64,000 nucleotides of DNA from Hymenochaete sp. R1 (Eukaryota > Basidiomycota > Agaricomycetes > Hymenochaetales > Hymenochaetaceae): contig JAFREE010000046.1 in assembly GCA_019400425.1 (NCBI GenBank), positions 1 through 64,000 of the forward strand, given 5' to 3'. Below the pieces are notes generated by a model. The model was not told where the DNA came from. It did not search any database and saw only the letters and a list, made by a program, of their open reading frames with translations. The translations under genes and the position numbers were made by a program. Shown here piece after piece: positions 25,985 through 36,252 of the stretch. How positions within the stretch are numbered: the first letter of the stretch is position 1; the number at the start of each line of letters is the position of its first letter.

Positions 25985-26084
25985 CCAGATATTTACATGT
26001 ATACAATATCTATACCAGATTTTTATATACATATAATATCTATACCAGATTATTATATGTATATAATATTTATACCAGACTTTT
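25985..26084 (+). repeat. 30-nt tandem repeat (subterminal, left)
   Basis: CCAGAT or CCAGAC recurs at 25985, 26015, 26045 and 26075, exactly 30 nt apart. Between copies the DNA is AT-rich and partly palindromic (ATATGTATATAATAT). It lies just inside the left end of the element. Confidence 0.85.
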
Positions 26085-26661
26085 GAATGGTATACATTTC
26101 ACTTACAAGTATTTTACTGGAATACATTCAGGGTAAATATCTGAAATAAATATGAGATGGTAACCAAAAGAAATGTCGGCATCTTATATTCTTGGCCCAG
26201 TATGTTTTCCTTATGGTAAAGCCTTTGAAAGGCTTGTTTTCCTTTATATAGCACGAAAAGAAATTGTATTAGGTTTAAATAGTAATGATATACATGGTAA
26301 ATATCTGGTGCGAAGGTAGTGGAAGTGGGCGTCCTCGCGCGAAGAGCAAGAAGGGATCCATGCGTCGAGGGACGACCTGAAGAAGCAAGTGATGCCGCGG
26401 GTCGGGATGCGGGTCTTGATCTCAAGGCTACAGGCTGGGATGACATAGCGCAGTTTGGAAGTATGCGCGTTATTATCTTGACCGTACTGTAGATGCTGGC
26501 GTCATCGTGTGCAGTAGCAAGCGCTGAGGAGGAAGGAGAACCTGCAGAAGTATACGTGTAGTAATACTCGCTGTCGTCTTGATAGAGCTTCAAGTTTATA
26601 CAAACACCCGTGACACCGCACGACTCGCACGAAACCGGGGGCTAACCTGCCCCACTTACAC

Positions 26662-27905
26662 TTAATTCCCAAACGCGTACGTGCCCTCCGATTGGGATAC
26701 GGCCGCGCCCTGCAAGTCATTGGTCATATAGTATCCGCCGCCAGTGACGTCCGCGTTCGAGTAACCCTCAGCACCCATCGTCGCCGTACCAGATGCATCA
26801 CCAACGTCGGTACCCGCGAATCCCTGCGACGCATCATACGACGTCAACGTATCGAGGCCAACGAGACTCTGCAGTTCATCCTGCAAGAACGAGCCCTCCA
26901 GTGAATGGTTCGAGCTTCCCACACCACCCACCGCCGTCGCCGCCGCCGTTGCACCATTACCATACTCGAGCTGTGTCGCATACACGGCTGGACTCGACCG
27001 ACTGCTCTGCACCGTCTGGTTCGCCGATGTCGAGTAATACAGGTGACACATGTTACTCCTCGTCGCATTCGGTCTTGATGCGAGACAAGGTCCCCGTTGA
27101 AGGGGCTCTCGAATGGATTGACGGGTTCAAAGTCCTCGCTTAGATTTATCGAAGACCCTTCAGATACGGGCTCGGGTGAGCGGGCGACACCCATAATGGT
27201 CCTTGAGCTCTGATCGCGCAGCCATTGATTATTGCGCTCGCTCGATTTTGGCAAATCAGATAGCTTTAGCATTTCAGAACAGCGGAGGGATCTTCCAGGT
27301 ACTTTGCGCTGAATTTACTTGCATCAGGCTCCAATCCGAGACCGGATACTGGCTCGAAGTCGTGAGCGATGACTGTTTTTGCTCGCCCTTGCGCCTGCGG
27401 TTGGCGGCGCAGAGAGGAGAGGCCACCCATGCCCCGAGAGCTTATGCCGACACTATCATCCTCCGGTTCCATGTGTGACGATGCTCCCGAGAAAGACAGC
27501 GCGAGCTCTGACTCGCTCGCATTGCGATTCTTGTACTCGTCAAGGCTTATGAGAAAGGAAGTGGCAAAAAGACTTGGGTCATCATAAACGGTAATGGAGA
27601 CGCGGAGGGTGATGCGCCTACTTCCAAAACTTCGACCTGAGAGTTTAGACTGGGGTAGAAAAGACAGGAGGATCGTCGACACCGGCTTGGAAGTATTGAA
27701 TGGCTTCAGTGAGGTCTGAGTCGGAAGTGATGTCTACGACTTCGCCATTGTCAACCTTGCGTGCGAGAAGGTTTGAGGTGCAAAAGACTGCTCTACCTGC
27801 ACTGCTCGTCAGGGGAACTAATCCAAAACGAAAGCATATCAAGCTCCTGACCTTTGACCTGAGAAGGTGAGACGCTTGTTATAGCCGGCGAAGGCTGCTT
27901 TTACT
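26662..27905 (-). pseudogene. Broken PB1-domain gene fragment inside the element
   Basis: Going 5' to 3' on the minus strand, a PB1-like first strand VKAAFAGYNKRLTF (about 27905-27855) is followed by VEQSF. Next, in another frame, comes an acidic OPCA-like block NGEVVDITSDSDLTEAIQYF (about 27765-27695). A further frame gives GRSFGSRRITLRVSITV and a Ser/Glu-rich stretch (27640-27266), and yet another gives LSDLPKSSERNNQWLRDQ (about 27270-27210). At least three frame changes break it, and introns do not explain them. An open C-terminal-looking frame (26662-27051) rich in Gly/Ser/Ala may belong to the same gene. The layout resembles the PB1 region of basidiomycete ZZ-finger/NBR1-like proteins; that link is from family knowledge and is tentative. 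Confidence 0.5.
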
Positions 27906-28743
27906 ATGAGTGGTTATGAGCGAAGTCGAAGGTGTGATTCAAGCCGAGGCTGGGAATCCACTTCAGACTCCGTCGCCTGAGCACTTAATCCGCGTTCGGG
28001 TGGCATAATTCTTCTCTTCATTCCACCACCATCCCTCCTCCACAATACTGACTCGCTCTTCTGTATTCTTACAAGGACACACGGAACTCTCTGGGTAGGA
28101 GCCACGCGCTTAATGTGTGCATATTTTGTACTAAATCTGATGACTCTAGCTCGCTGAGGACTCGGTCTGGTAGCTCTCATCAACAGAAACATTGTCTCCC
28201 CAAGGCCCTCTGCATCTCGCTCAAGCGCATTCATGCCGGTGACATATAAGTTCCTGTTCTTGAATATGGTATTTAGAGGGCATATCTCGTGCTTATGGAG
28301 AGTGATGGTAAGAACTCGTTGAGTTTGTGGGGCTGCGCTCATTTGTCGACCGCCTCATTCATTCGGACGCGTCTCAATGAGGACCGCGATCTTGGTGGCA
28401 GCGCATTACAGAACAATACGACGAGTCTCGCTGCATGGTTCGCTATGGAGGGTTACTGACAATGTGAGTCCCAATCCCTATATGCGCCCACATTTCAGTG
28501 CTTAAACTTCCTTTCATCTTGCGCTCCTCAGCCACCTCGCTTGTCGCGAGCCATATGCAGTGCGTGTGAGAATTTCATTCGCACTCTACTTCTGTACTTA
28601 CTTGGGGAGTTCCTCTTCTTATTTTAATTTAATATACATAATATCCTGTAAATATATTCAAAGAGCTTAAAATAATGATAAGACTGTTATTGATCTTACA
28701 TGGTGATACAAGATAATACAAGGATAATATAAGATTACCAGAA

Positions 28744-28909
28744 TCTGACCAGATTTCGAGACAGAATGTCATATTGGCATGGTATATGACAAGATTTTGA
28801 GTGATCTTATATGCATCTTACATGTGTCTGACCAGATTTCGAGTCAAAGTGTCATATTGGCATGGGATATGACAAGATTTCGGCCAATCTGGTATGCATC
28901 TGGTATGAT
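28744..28909 (+). repeat. 83-nt tandem repeat, two copies (subterminal, right)
   Basis: Two copies start at 28744 and 28827, both with TCTGACCAGATTTCGAG, and share GTCATATTGGCATGG and ATATGACAAGATTT. The second copy runs into CCAATCTGGTATGCATCTGG, an inverted form of the CCAGAT motif seen at the left end. Confidence 0.85.
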
Positions 28910-29053
28910 ATTGTACCACCTTATATGCTCGGCACAATTCTTGTATCAATATTATATGAAATTTTACCAATCTTGTCAGATCTTTAGTCGAATGTAGGTA
29001 TTGTAGGTATTGTAGCCCTTGTATAACCTTATAAGATCCTTATAAGACCCTTA

Positions 29054-29078
29054 ACATTTTTTGGCCTTTCCGCTGATG
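29054..29078 (-). repeat. Right terminal inverted repeat
   Basis: This 25-nt sequence, ending CCTTTCCGCTGATG, is the reverse complement of the left end at 25851-25876. Confidence 0.8.
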
Positions 29079-30171
29079 AAGCGCAGCATCTTGTTTACCA
29101 TACCTGGAGCCCTCTGCATTTCTGCTATTTTCCCTCTCAAAATGACTTGACTTGCTTATGGTTTTGATGATGAGTGATCAACTTCCCGCGTGATGGGTCA
29201 ATTACAGATGTGGCGTAAGTTTATATGTGATCTTCAGTAAAGCTTACTTACCTTACCTTACTTCTCGCCGCTGCTTCAAGTCACCTACAGGATCATAACG
29301 AGTCTTCTTACTTTCATTCCATTCCTTCATTTCATCCACCACTAATAACAATATCAACAGTAACTTCGTTCCATCCTCTTCGGAGACACACAGACACAGG
29401 CTCCAAATTTCCAAGCCGTCACGGACACTGGCATGGATGTTTTCATCGCCCGACCATGCGCCGTATGATAGTAACGAACACAGCAAAGCCTGAGGAAATC
29501 AATATTAATGTCAGCTGCTCAAGAAATCAAGAATCATCAATGCTCCGTCACAATATTAATATGCTCTGACTGTGTCGTCGGCGTATGTCGGCGTTCACGA
29601 CAGCCCGACGTACTCTCCACGCTGCGAAGTTCCTAGTACTAGTGGACGGAAGTGGAAGTGATTGGTCCGGAGCTGGTGATCATGAACCGGGTGCAGTCGG
29701 ACTCGGACTGAGACGACGGACGGACGGACAGTCAGACAGGCCTTAGGAGTCGACGGGCTCTCAAAACTCTTTGCGCGGTAGCACTGCAGTCTGAGAGTCT
29801 CGAAAAGGGTTTTCCATGGACACGGACCGCCAAATTCTTATGATGATGGTATGCTATAATGAACGGGCCACCTTCACCCCGTGGGGCGCCCATATAGATG
29901 TCCATCGTCTATCACCGCCATCGGGACCGAAAGAAAGCGGTTCGCTTTCGCTTTCTTCTTCTTTTCCCGATCGAGTTGAGTCGCAAAGAATTGAAGCCTC
30001 TTATGTCTCGAATTGGAATTGGGTTTCCGTCTTATACTAGTAGCCCTGTCTCCGTTTCGATCCCTACCATAAGTCACAAAGTCATATTTCGTCGCTGTTC
30101 CGCTATCGTCTCCATCCTCGAGCTTGCCTTTACCGTTACCCATCTCCAACCTAACTTGACCCAAATCCACT
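29079..30171. other. Intergenic region right of the element, 1.1 kb
   Basis: Downstream of the M24 gene (-). Two ACTAGT palindromes lie at 29638 and 30036. A minus-strand open frame at 29253-29486 has no domain. No gene is supported. Confidence 0.35.
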
Positions 30172-31888
30172 TCATAGCGCGGAACCAAGCTCCAAATCGT
30201 TCCTCGCATCCGATGAATCGACCAAATGAAACATTTCCTGCCTTCCTCTCACGAACTCCCACCGTTGCCTCTCCTCGACCCACCACGCGTTTTCCTCAAG
30301 CATGAACCTCAACGACTCGTTCCGCTCGGGAACAAAGTGTTGTGCGAAGAGTTCGATACTGTAGAAGGTGTGCGGAAGGAGGGGGAGGTCACCGAGGATG
30401 GGGACATGTTCCGGGAGATTCGTGAAGCCTGCAAAAGAGGAGAAAGAAAGGAAGAGCGAAGAATGAATCAGTTCAGCTCCAGGTCCGTGCCCAAAATCAC
30501 TTAATGGGTGTGAGAACACCTGTCCTTCAATGTCTTCCTTTTCCATACGAAAGTTACAGCTTGCCAGCACCTCGTTGCCCGTGCGTCCAATCTTCATCTC
30601 TTCCAACACGATATCCTGCATCCGATTCGCCTTCTTCATACCTTCTACCAGTCCCGGTGGGACGAGCTTCTTTTTTGAGCTGTCATAGTTATAGTACCCC
30701 GCAGCGAGAGCTTCTTGAACTTTGGCCTGGGCGGCAGACACTGGCGAAGGAGAAGCCGCTGATGATGGGGATAGGGTACGATCGACGACGTATCCGAGAT
30801 GCTGGATATCTGTATTCATCCCAAGCACCGTGACGCCAAAGTCGACGTGGAGGACTGATCCCGGAACGATCAGGGAGTTGGAACCTGACCATCCTGGAAA
30901 GGAGGTCGGGTCGAGGACTTTGACGCGTGGGTGGTTCCAGGTGGTGAGGTTCTGTGATTGGATACGCTCGAGGAACCACCATTCGAGATCCTACAGAGTA
31001 TAGGACGAGGAGTTGTTCAGAAAAAGAATCAGTGATTTGGATGAAAGGAGGTGTAGCTTACGTCGGTAGTCGTCTCGCCGGGTACAACGACTTTCTCACT
31101 GAACGCCTCTTCGACCATCGCCCAAGCGGTCTCCTCCATCTTTGCATACGACTCGTACATTCCATCCACTCTCCTTCCAACAAATTCAACCGTAAGCATT
31201 GGTTCGCATACTACTTGCCACTGGCCCTCCCTTTGACCCTCCCCATTTCCTTCGCTAAAGTCAATCAAGCCGCCCAACTCGTCCTTCAACACCTCCAACT
31301 CTCCAACATGTAGCCCGCCAGCGAACGCGATATCCCTATCCGTGTTCAGCATGACCCGCCTTTTTCTTTTCCCGTTTTCTGTGCCTCGAGTTTCATTAAG
31401 ATAAGACCCAAAATATTCTCTCAAAGCACCCCATACTTCCCCAGTGTTATCAACCCATTCTATCGGGTTCGGCTTTCCGGATAATGTTGATGTATTCGTG
31501 TGTAATAAATGGACAGTGCGACGGTGTGCAGAGACATCGGTGGGGGCTCTTAGTACACGATAGAGGGTATCTTCCGCGTACTCGCGTTGGGGAATCTATT
31601 CGATAGCGCGTACAACATACCGTCAGATACTTCGGAAGTGGAATGGAATTAAAAGAATAGAGGACGTACAAGCCAAGCATCAACATCATATTTCGCCATT
31701 AAATTCGGAAGAGTCTGAAGCCTTTCTTCCCGCCATTCGCTCAGGATATGGGCTTGTGTCCGGAGACTAGGGAACTGCTGGTATTGAGCTGAATTTGTTG
31801 GATGGAGTTGACATCGAATGCGAGACGAACATAGTATCAAGACGACCAATGAGATCACAAATATGAGGTGAGTGCGGAAGACCAGCAT
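30172..31888 (-). CDS. M24 family metallopeptidase (Xaa-Pro aminopeptidase/prolidase fold), secretory
   Basis: Pita-bread-fold metallopeptidase that would act on peptides with proline near the N-terminus. Three exons (31888-31670, 31595-31062, 30990-30172) give 523 aa. The start at 31888 gives a clean signal peptide or anchor (MLVFRTHLIFVISLVVLILC); an in-frame ATG at 31957 adds 23 residues. The creatinase N-domain starts near WREERLQTLPNLMAKYDVDAW. The five metal ligands can be placed: LHVDFGV (D), MNTDIQHLG (D), HPLSDFGHGPG (H), YSIELFAQ (E) and GRQEMFHLV (E). A segment after GHGPGAEL (SSLFLSFSSF) is unusual and may be a retained intron-like insert, although no good donor is visible. Confidence 0.88.
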
Positions 31889-32608
31889 TACTCTTGTTTG
31901 ATATAGGTCGAGGAAGTGGTGTATGATAACATAGCGTCGGGCTAGACCATACTTCATATCGTGCGCACGAGTTTTGAGGAGTGCGTGGGTAATGAATACG
32001 ACTATGGTTGGGGCTATATGCGCGCAGGTGACTGTGGAGGCGTAATGAACATGAACGCGCCGGCCCGTGTCGTTTGTTCGTATTAACGCGTTGTTTGAGT
32101 CAAACTCAATAAAAATAGCTGAGCTTGCCGGTAGAGGTGACGCCAATTTCGACGTGTAGAGCTCAAGGCAAGAAAAAGATTTGTCGATACAGTTAATGCG
32201 TCGACATAATGATGTCGGCGCACACCGTCTCCGTCACGAGCAGAAAACCATGCTAATGATCAATTCACTGCGAGTTCGTCGTCTACAAAGAACCATGGGA
32301 AGACTTGATTTTGGGAACATGTAGAATCGGAAGAAAATCTGGCCGATAAACTCTTGCGTATCAGGCTTGTGTTGTGAGGTGGTGGTAGATGAAAGAGGAG
32401 GCCAAACTTAGATCGGGGCGAGTCGATAAAATATTTGAAGTAATATTAATTCTTAGCGATGCAGTAACCACGTGTTTTTTCGTGGGAATCTTCGAGTTCT
32501 GAAATCTGAGCCAGGACCCTCCTTCGACATTCCGACCTTCCAACGCTTGTCACGGTATTCTTTCGCCTCACTCAAGCTTTCGTTAGCAAAGCGGTGTTGA
32601 ACTACACT
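31889..32608. promoter_or_regulatory. Divergent intergenic region, 0.7 kb
   Basis: Holds the upstream sides of the M24 peptidase (-) and of the small mitochondrial-type gene (+). No clear TATA box, repeat or RNA gene is seen. Confidence 0.35.
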
Positions 32609-33154
32609 ATGCTCGCAGCTCCAGCCCGAAACGCAGCTGCCCAAGCTCTTCGGCGAACAACACCCTCACACTTACGATTTTCAAGCTCCCTCTTGACCCA
32701 AGATGAACCATCCTCCTCCCAAGCGTCGAGTTCGCGGACAACGTATCTCGACAGCGAACGAAAACGCAAACTAGTCTCTCTCTACCACCAAACCGAAAAG
32801 TTCGTCACTCTCGAAAATTTATCAGAGTACATCGACAAACGCTTCGCCAACGCCGAGCAGGGATATGGCTCCGATATGCCTGTCGACGCGTACGAGGACA
32901 AGGCGCAGGAGGTCGAGCGTCTTGTGCATGATCAGCAAGTAATGCCAAAAACGAGGACGGTGGGGCAGGACGACGCGAATGAAATGTTTTCCACATGGGA
33001 GATAGTGCGGTTTGGTAGGCACATAAAGACGGATGTGCGTAATGAGCGGATGGAGAAATTGAAGGCTGCGGTTTATGGCGTGGACGATTCGAATAAGGCG
33101 AGCTTGGAGATGGCTGAGAAGCATGCACGGGAGAGGATACAGTCGGGTCAATAG
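32609..33154 (+). CDS. Hypothetical protein with mitochondrial presequence
   Basis: A single-exon gene of 181 aa. Residues 1-25 (MLAAPARNAAAQALRRTTPS...) contain Arg and Ala but no acidic residue, typical of mitochondrial targeting. The body is helical and charged: RKRKLVSLYHQTEKFVTLEN, then LSEYIDKRFAN, and a C-terminal MEKLKAAVYGVDD segment. I do not recognise a family; a mitochondrial ribosomal or assembly protein is possible but not shown. An in-frame upstream ATG at 32594 would hide the presequence, so 32609 is preferred. Confidence 0.75.
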   Translation: MLAAPARNAAAQALRRTTPSHLRFSSSLLTQDEPSSSQASSSRTTYLDSERKRKLVSLYHQTEKFVTLENLSEYIDKRFANAEQGYGSDMPVDAYEDKAQEVERLVHDQQVMPKTRTVGQDDANEMFSTWEIVRFGRHIKTDVRNERMEKLKAAVYGVDDSNKASLEMAEKHARERIQSGQ

Positions 33155-33391
33155 GCCGTTTGGTACGCAGACTGTGGTTTCGTGTTCTTCCGAGTGTCGA
33201 CTAAAATGATCGTTTTCGGTAGCAGCTGGTTATAGATCCTTTTCTTTCTGAAATGAGTTTTTTTTCCCTTCTCAGTCGCTTCCTATAATTCTATATGCAC
33301 CAGGTTCATGGGCGCGTATCTGGATTTAACATTAAGCCTGAGATTCTGGTAGCATTTGCATTTGATTTTTTCTTTCCCACTTACCATCACT

Positions 33392-34445
33392 ATGCCATCC
33401 TCCGACATGAACAGCTTTCGTCAAGTACTATTAGAGTCAAAACATATAATCGCAGTTGCTGGTGCTGGCTTGTCTGCTGCATCTGGTAGGCATACTGTAC
33501 AAGGAAAATTAGACTCAAAGTGACTGATACAGTGATCAAGGGATCCCAACGTTCAGAGGCGCTGGAAGGCTTTGGAGAAAATATGATGCAATGAGCCTGG
33601 CAACACCCGAGGCCTTCACGGCCGACCCAGCCAAGGTCTGGCAATTCTACCATTATAGACGAGAAACGTGCGCGCACTGCTTGAACATATTAAAAGTTTC
33701 TCGTTACTTAGTCTGAAGCAGAGCGCGTTCTAAATCTCCCAACGCAGCGCATTATGCCCTTGCGTGCCTTTCTCTTCCTGATACAAGGCGTGCGATAGCC
33801 CCCGGCTCAACCTTTTCTCTCATTACTCAAAACGTAGATGGCCTAAGCAAAAGAGCACTCGATACCGTTCTTAGCAAAACCGCCACTCTTACGACGGAGA
33901 ACGGGAACCAAGGAGCTGCTCAACCGCACGTTCTCGAGATGCATGGCAAACTCTTCGATGTCAAATGTACCAATCGTCGATGCGGGCACATTTACTGGGA
34001 CGATAGTTCGCCTATATGTCCAGCACTGGCTGGCACAGAAACCATTATGGACGTAGGCGGAGTCGAGCCGAATATCCTTCTGGAAGATCTCCCTCGCTGC
34101 CCGGAATGTGGGAGCCTGGCTCGACCAGGTGTGGTCTGGTTCGGGGAAAGGCCCGTACACTTGGAGGAAATCGATGATTTGGTAGAGGAGGCAGACCTGT
34201 GCTTAGTCGTCGGGACTTCTTCGACGGTGAATTTGATTATTCCGTTAACCACTTTCCCTGATCGTCTGACGAGTAGAACTCAGGTTTATCCAGCGGCCGG
34301 ATATGCGAGCGAAGTACAGGCCGCGGGAGGGAAAGTTGCGGTGTTCAACCTCGACAGAAGCCAAGACGATGAAGAAGCTGACTTTTTGTTCCTAGGTCCA
34401 TGCGAGCAGACACTTCCAGAGGCACTCAATTTGCTTACTAGATAA
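33392..34445 (+). CDS. Sirtuin, SIRT5-like NAD-dependent protein deacylase
   Basis: Removes acyl groups from lysine using NAD. Four exons (33392-33485, 33541-33667, 33722-34226, 34284-34445) give 295 aa. The NAD fold is clear: [27 protein letters not shown], the catalytic His in LEMHGKLF, and GVVWFGE. Zinc cysteines are in CTNRRC and CPEC. The FYHYRRET segment places a Tyr and an Arg where SIRT5 uses them to bind succinyl or malonyl groups (established for class III sirtuins), so desuccinylase activity is likely. In fungi such enzymes are often mitochondrial or cytosolic; no strong presequence is seen here. Confidence 0.95.
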
Positions 34446-34542
34446 ACGCGATGATTGACACGAGCACGCTCTCCTTCCATGTTTTGAGTCCGATGATTAT
34501 GAAGGAAAGTAGTACGATTGTAATGATGTGCGAAAAACAGGG

Positions 34543-35001
34543 TCATTTGTCATTCTCCTCTGACGTGGCTTCTATGGGTGTGTCCAACCCAACGCGGCGA
34601 GCAGTTGCAGCGACCCGTTCTTCCTGGGTCATGTCGTGCAGGGGATTGTACCTGTCCAGCAATTCCTACAAGCCATCCTCCTGTTTAGCAAGATCCAACC
34701 GAAGGTTGTGTGATGGCAAAAAACGCACCTTGTGCACTCTGTGTGACCGAATAAGAAGGGCAGCATTCTTCATATCCCTGAACAGCTTTTGGCTGTCACC
34801 ACCCGGCGCGCAATGTTGCTCGAAGAGAGCGCGGAAATTGCGCGTTATTTCGCGGTTGCGTGTCGCATACTTGTCTTTCGACTACAAAGCAAATATGTTA
34901 GAGTTAGTTGTTCATTGAAAAATAAATTGAAGGTTAAAGCATACCGCTTTTGCGAGTTCTCGTAGGACAGACCTATAAGTTGCGCGACACTGAACGGACA
35001 T
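34543..35001 (-). CDS. FMC1: Fmc1-like LYR-family assembly factor for mitochondrial ATP synthase
   Basis: Three exons (35001-34945, 34881-34729, 34665-34543) give 110 aa, the expected size. The N-terminus reads TYRSVLRELAKA, where the family has LYR; Leu is replaced by Thr. The middle, FRALFEQHCAPGGDSQKLFR, and the C-terminal LLDRYNPLHDMTQEERVAA and TARRVGLDTP blocks match the conserved tail of fungal Fmc1 homologues (family knowledge). Fmc1 helps Atp12 build the F1 head at high temperature in yeast. The gene converges on the sirtuin gene, with under 100 bp between the stops. Confidence 0.85.
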
Positions 35002-35463
35002 GAGGTGCGAAGTCTTCCTTTTCGCTGGACTCGAAATGAGGGTTTAGGCGTTCTCACGATCACGCGTCGCTTCCCCAAAAAAACTAACGAGATTAATATT
35101 AATATTGGAACTGAAAAACATCCACTTTCTTGCAGATCAAAACTGAATGATTGTATTAGAATGTATCTCGAAGAAAGTGGTTACAAGCAAACTGACAGGA
35201 ATGGAAAAGTGTTTACGATTGAGCTTCCCCGCTTCTTATAGCCCAGAGGATGAAATAGATAATATGCTTTTCTTCGGCGCTGATGGTGCCAATATGTATA
35301 CAGAGGAGAAGTATTGAGATGCAAACTCTAGAAAGCATAGGCGACAGCGTAGAATAAGTGAAGTCCATTAGAAAGCAAAAGCTATTGAAATGCAAGAAGA
35401 TACAGGAATACGACTTGAAAACGATAGTTCATCGATAACGCTTAACGCACTACCCCGATGCCT
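35002..35463. other. Intergenic region, 0.46 kb
   Basis: Holds the upstream side of the Fmc1-like gene and the 3' side of the membrane-protein gene. A plus-strand open frame (35005-35241) overlaps the promoter and has no domain. Nothing else is seen. Confidence 0.35.
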
Positions 35464-36252
35464 TTAGACTTCAACCTTCGGGTTTACTGAAGCTGAATAG
35501 CTTGGAGCATACTCGTACGCAGGAGGCGGCTGATTTTGTCCCTGTTCTAGCTCGTACCCAGCTTCCGGCCCTTGAACACGAACGAATGACAACACACCAA
35601 AGCGGCGTGCCTCCAAATCCGCGAGCTCACGTTCGAGGGCGTATCGATCAAGATATTCGGAGATACGGTCTCGTCGTGGTGTACGGTAGACGTGCATAAG
35701 GCAGCGAGCGACAAATATCAAAGCGACGATGCCCACTACGGAAGCGATGACCGCAAAGACGAATGCAGTGGGGTTATGATTTTGAGCGGAGACGGAAGCC
35801 CTTCTGAATCCGGACGATGTATGTGATCGTAGATGAAAGGAACTCATAGCATGGGTTTGCCATGAATAATCATTAGAACCGAGATGCAGTTCCGAAGCCA
35901 ATGCAGCTGTACTTGATTGTGTACAGCGGCCGGATGCGGTAGCAATAAAGCCATTTTTAGACTCTGCCACAGAGCCGATTGGAGGTACGCTTGACGCAAA
36001 ATCGAAACATGTACTGATTGTCCGGGCTTCAGACGGAGAGTCGTGTAGCGGACTAGAGATCCATTCGGAAGCCTGCGTAAGATCCTGGCAGTCGCAAAAA
36101 ACCTCTTTTCTTCGTACGGGAATCGCGCAGGTACAGGATACTTTTCCTAGTCTTTCAATGATATGCACTATTGGTGTGAGTCAGAAGTGGCTCAAGCAAC
36201 ACGAAACTCACAATGATAATAACGACAGAATTAGAGAAATAAAAAGCGTCAT
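35464..36252 (-). CDS. Small receptor-like type I membrane protein with PPxY tail
   Basis: Two exons (36252-36212, 36151-35464) give 242 aa. Exon 1 starts MTLFISLILSLLS, a signal peptide. The short outer part has clustered cysteines (SCTCAIP, FCDCQDL). One TM helix follows (TAFVFAVIASVVGIVALIFV), then a basic stop-transfer segment and a ~75-aa cytosolic tail ending near QPPPAYEYAPSYSAS. PPAY is a PPxY motif of the kind bound by Rsp5/Nedd4 ubiquitin ligases. The exon-1 choice rests on the clean reading frame and signal peptide; an alternative start at 36430 gives a protein without a signal. Family unknown. Confidence 0.6.

Larger units (their letters stand above)
25851..29078. mobile_element. 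Putative non-autonomous DNA transposon, 3.2 kb, carrying a gene fragment
   Basis: The ends are inverted repeats: 25851-25876 begins CATCAGCGGAAAGGCC, and 29054-29078 is its reverse complement apart from one A in a run. Inside them a 17-nt perfect inverted pair (25951-25967 and 28910-28926) extends to a looser ~50-nt homology, and both ends carry subterminal tandem repeats with a CCAGAT motif. The interior holds a frame-broken PB1-type gene on the minus strand. No transposase or reverse transcriptase was found, so the element would depend on enzymes made elsewhere. Flanks show no convincing target-site duplication, so the superfamily is unknown. Confidence 0.6.

Noticed and set aside
25985..26084. 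Regular 30-nt repeats as a CRISPR-like array
   Set aside because: The copies are contiguous with no spacers, AT-rich and partly palindromic, and the genome is eukaryotic.
29253..29486. Minus-strand 77-codon frame right of the element
   Set aside because: No domain, no splice partners, and the region shows no other coding sign.
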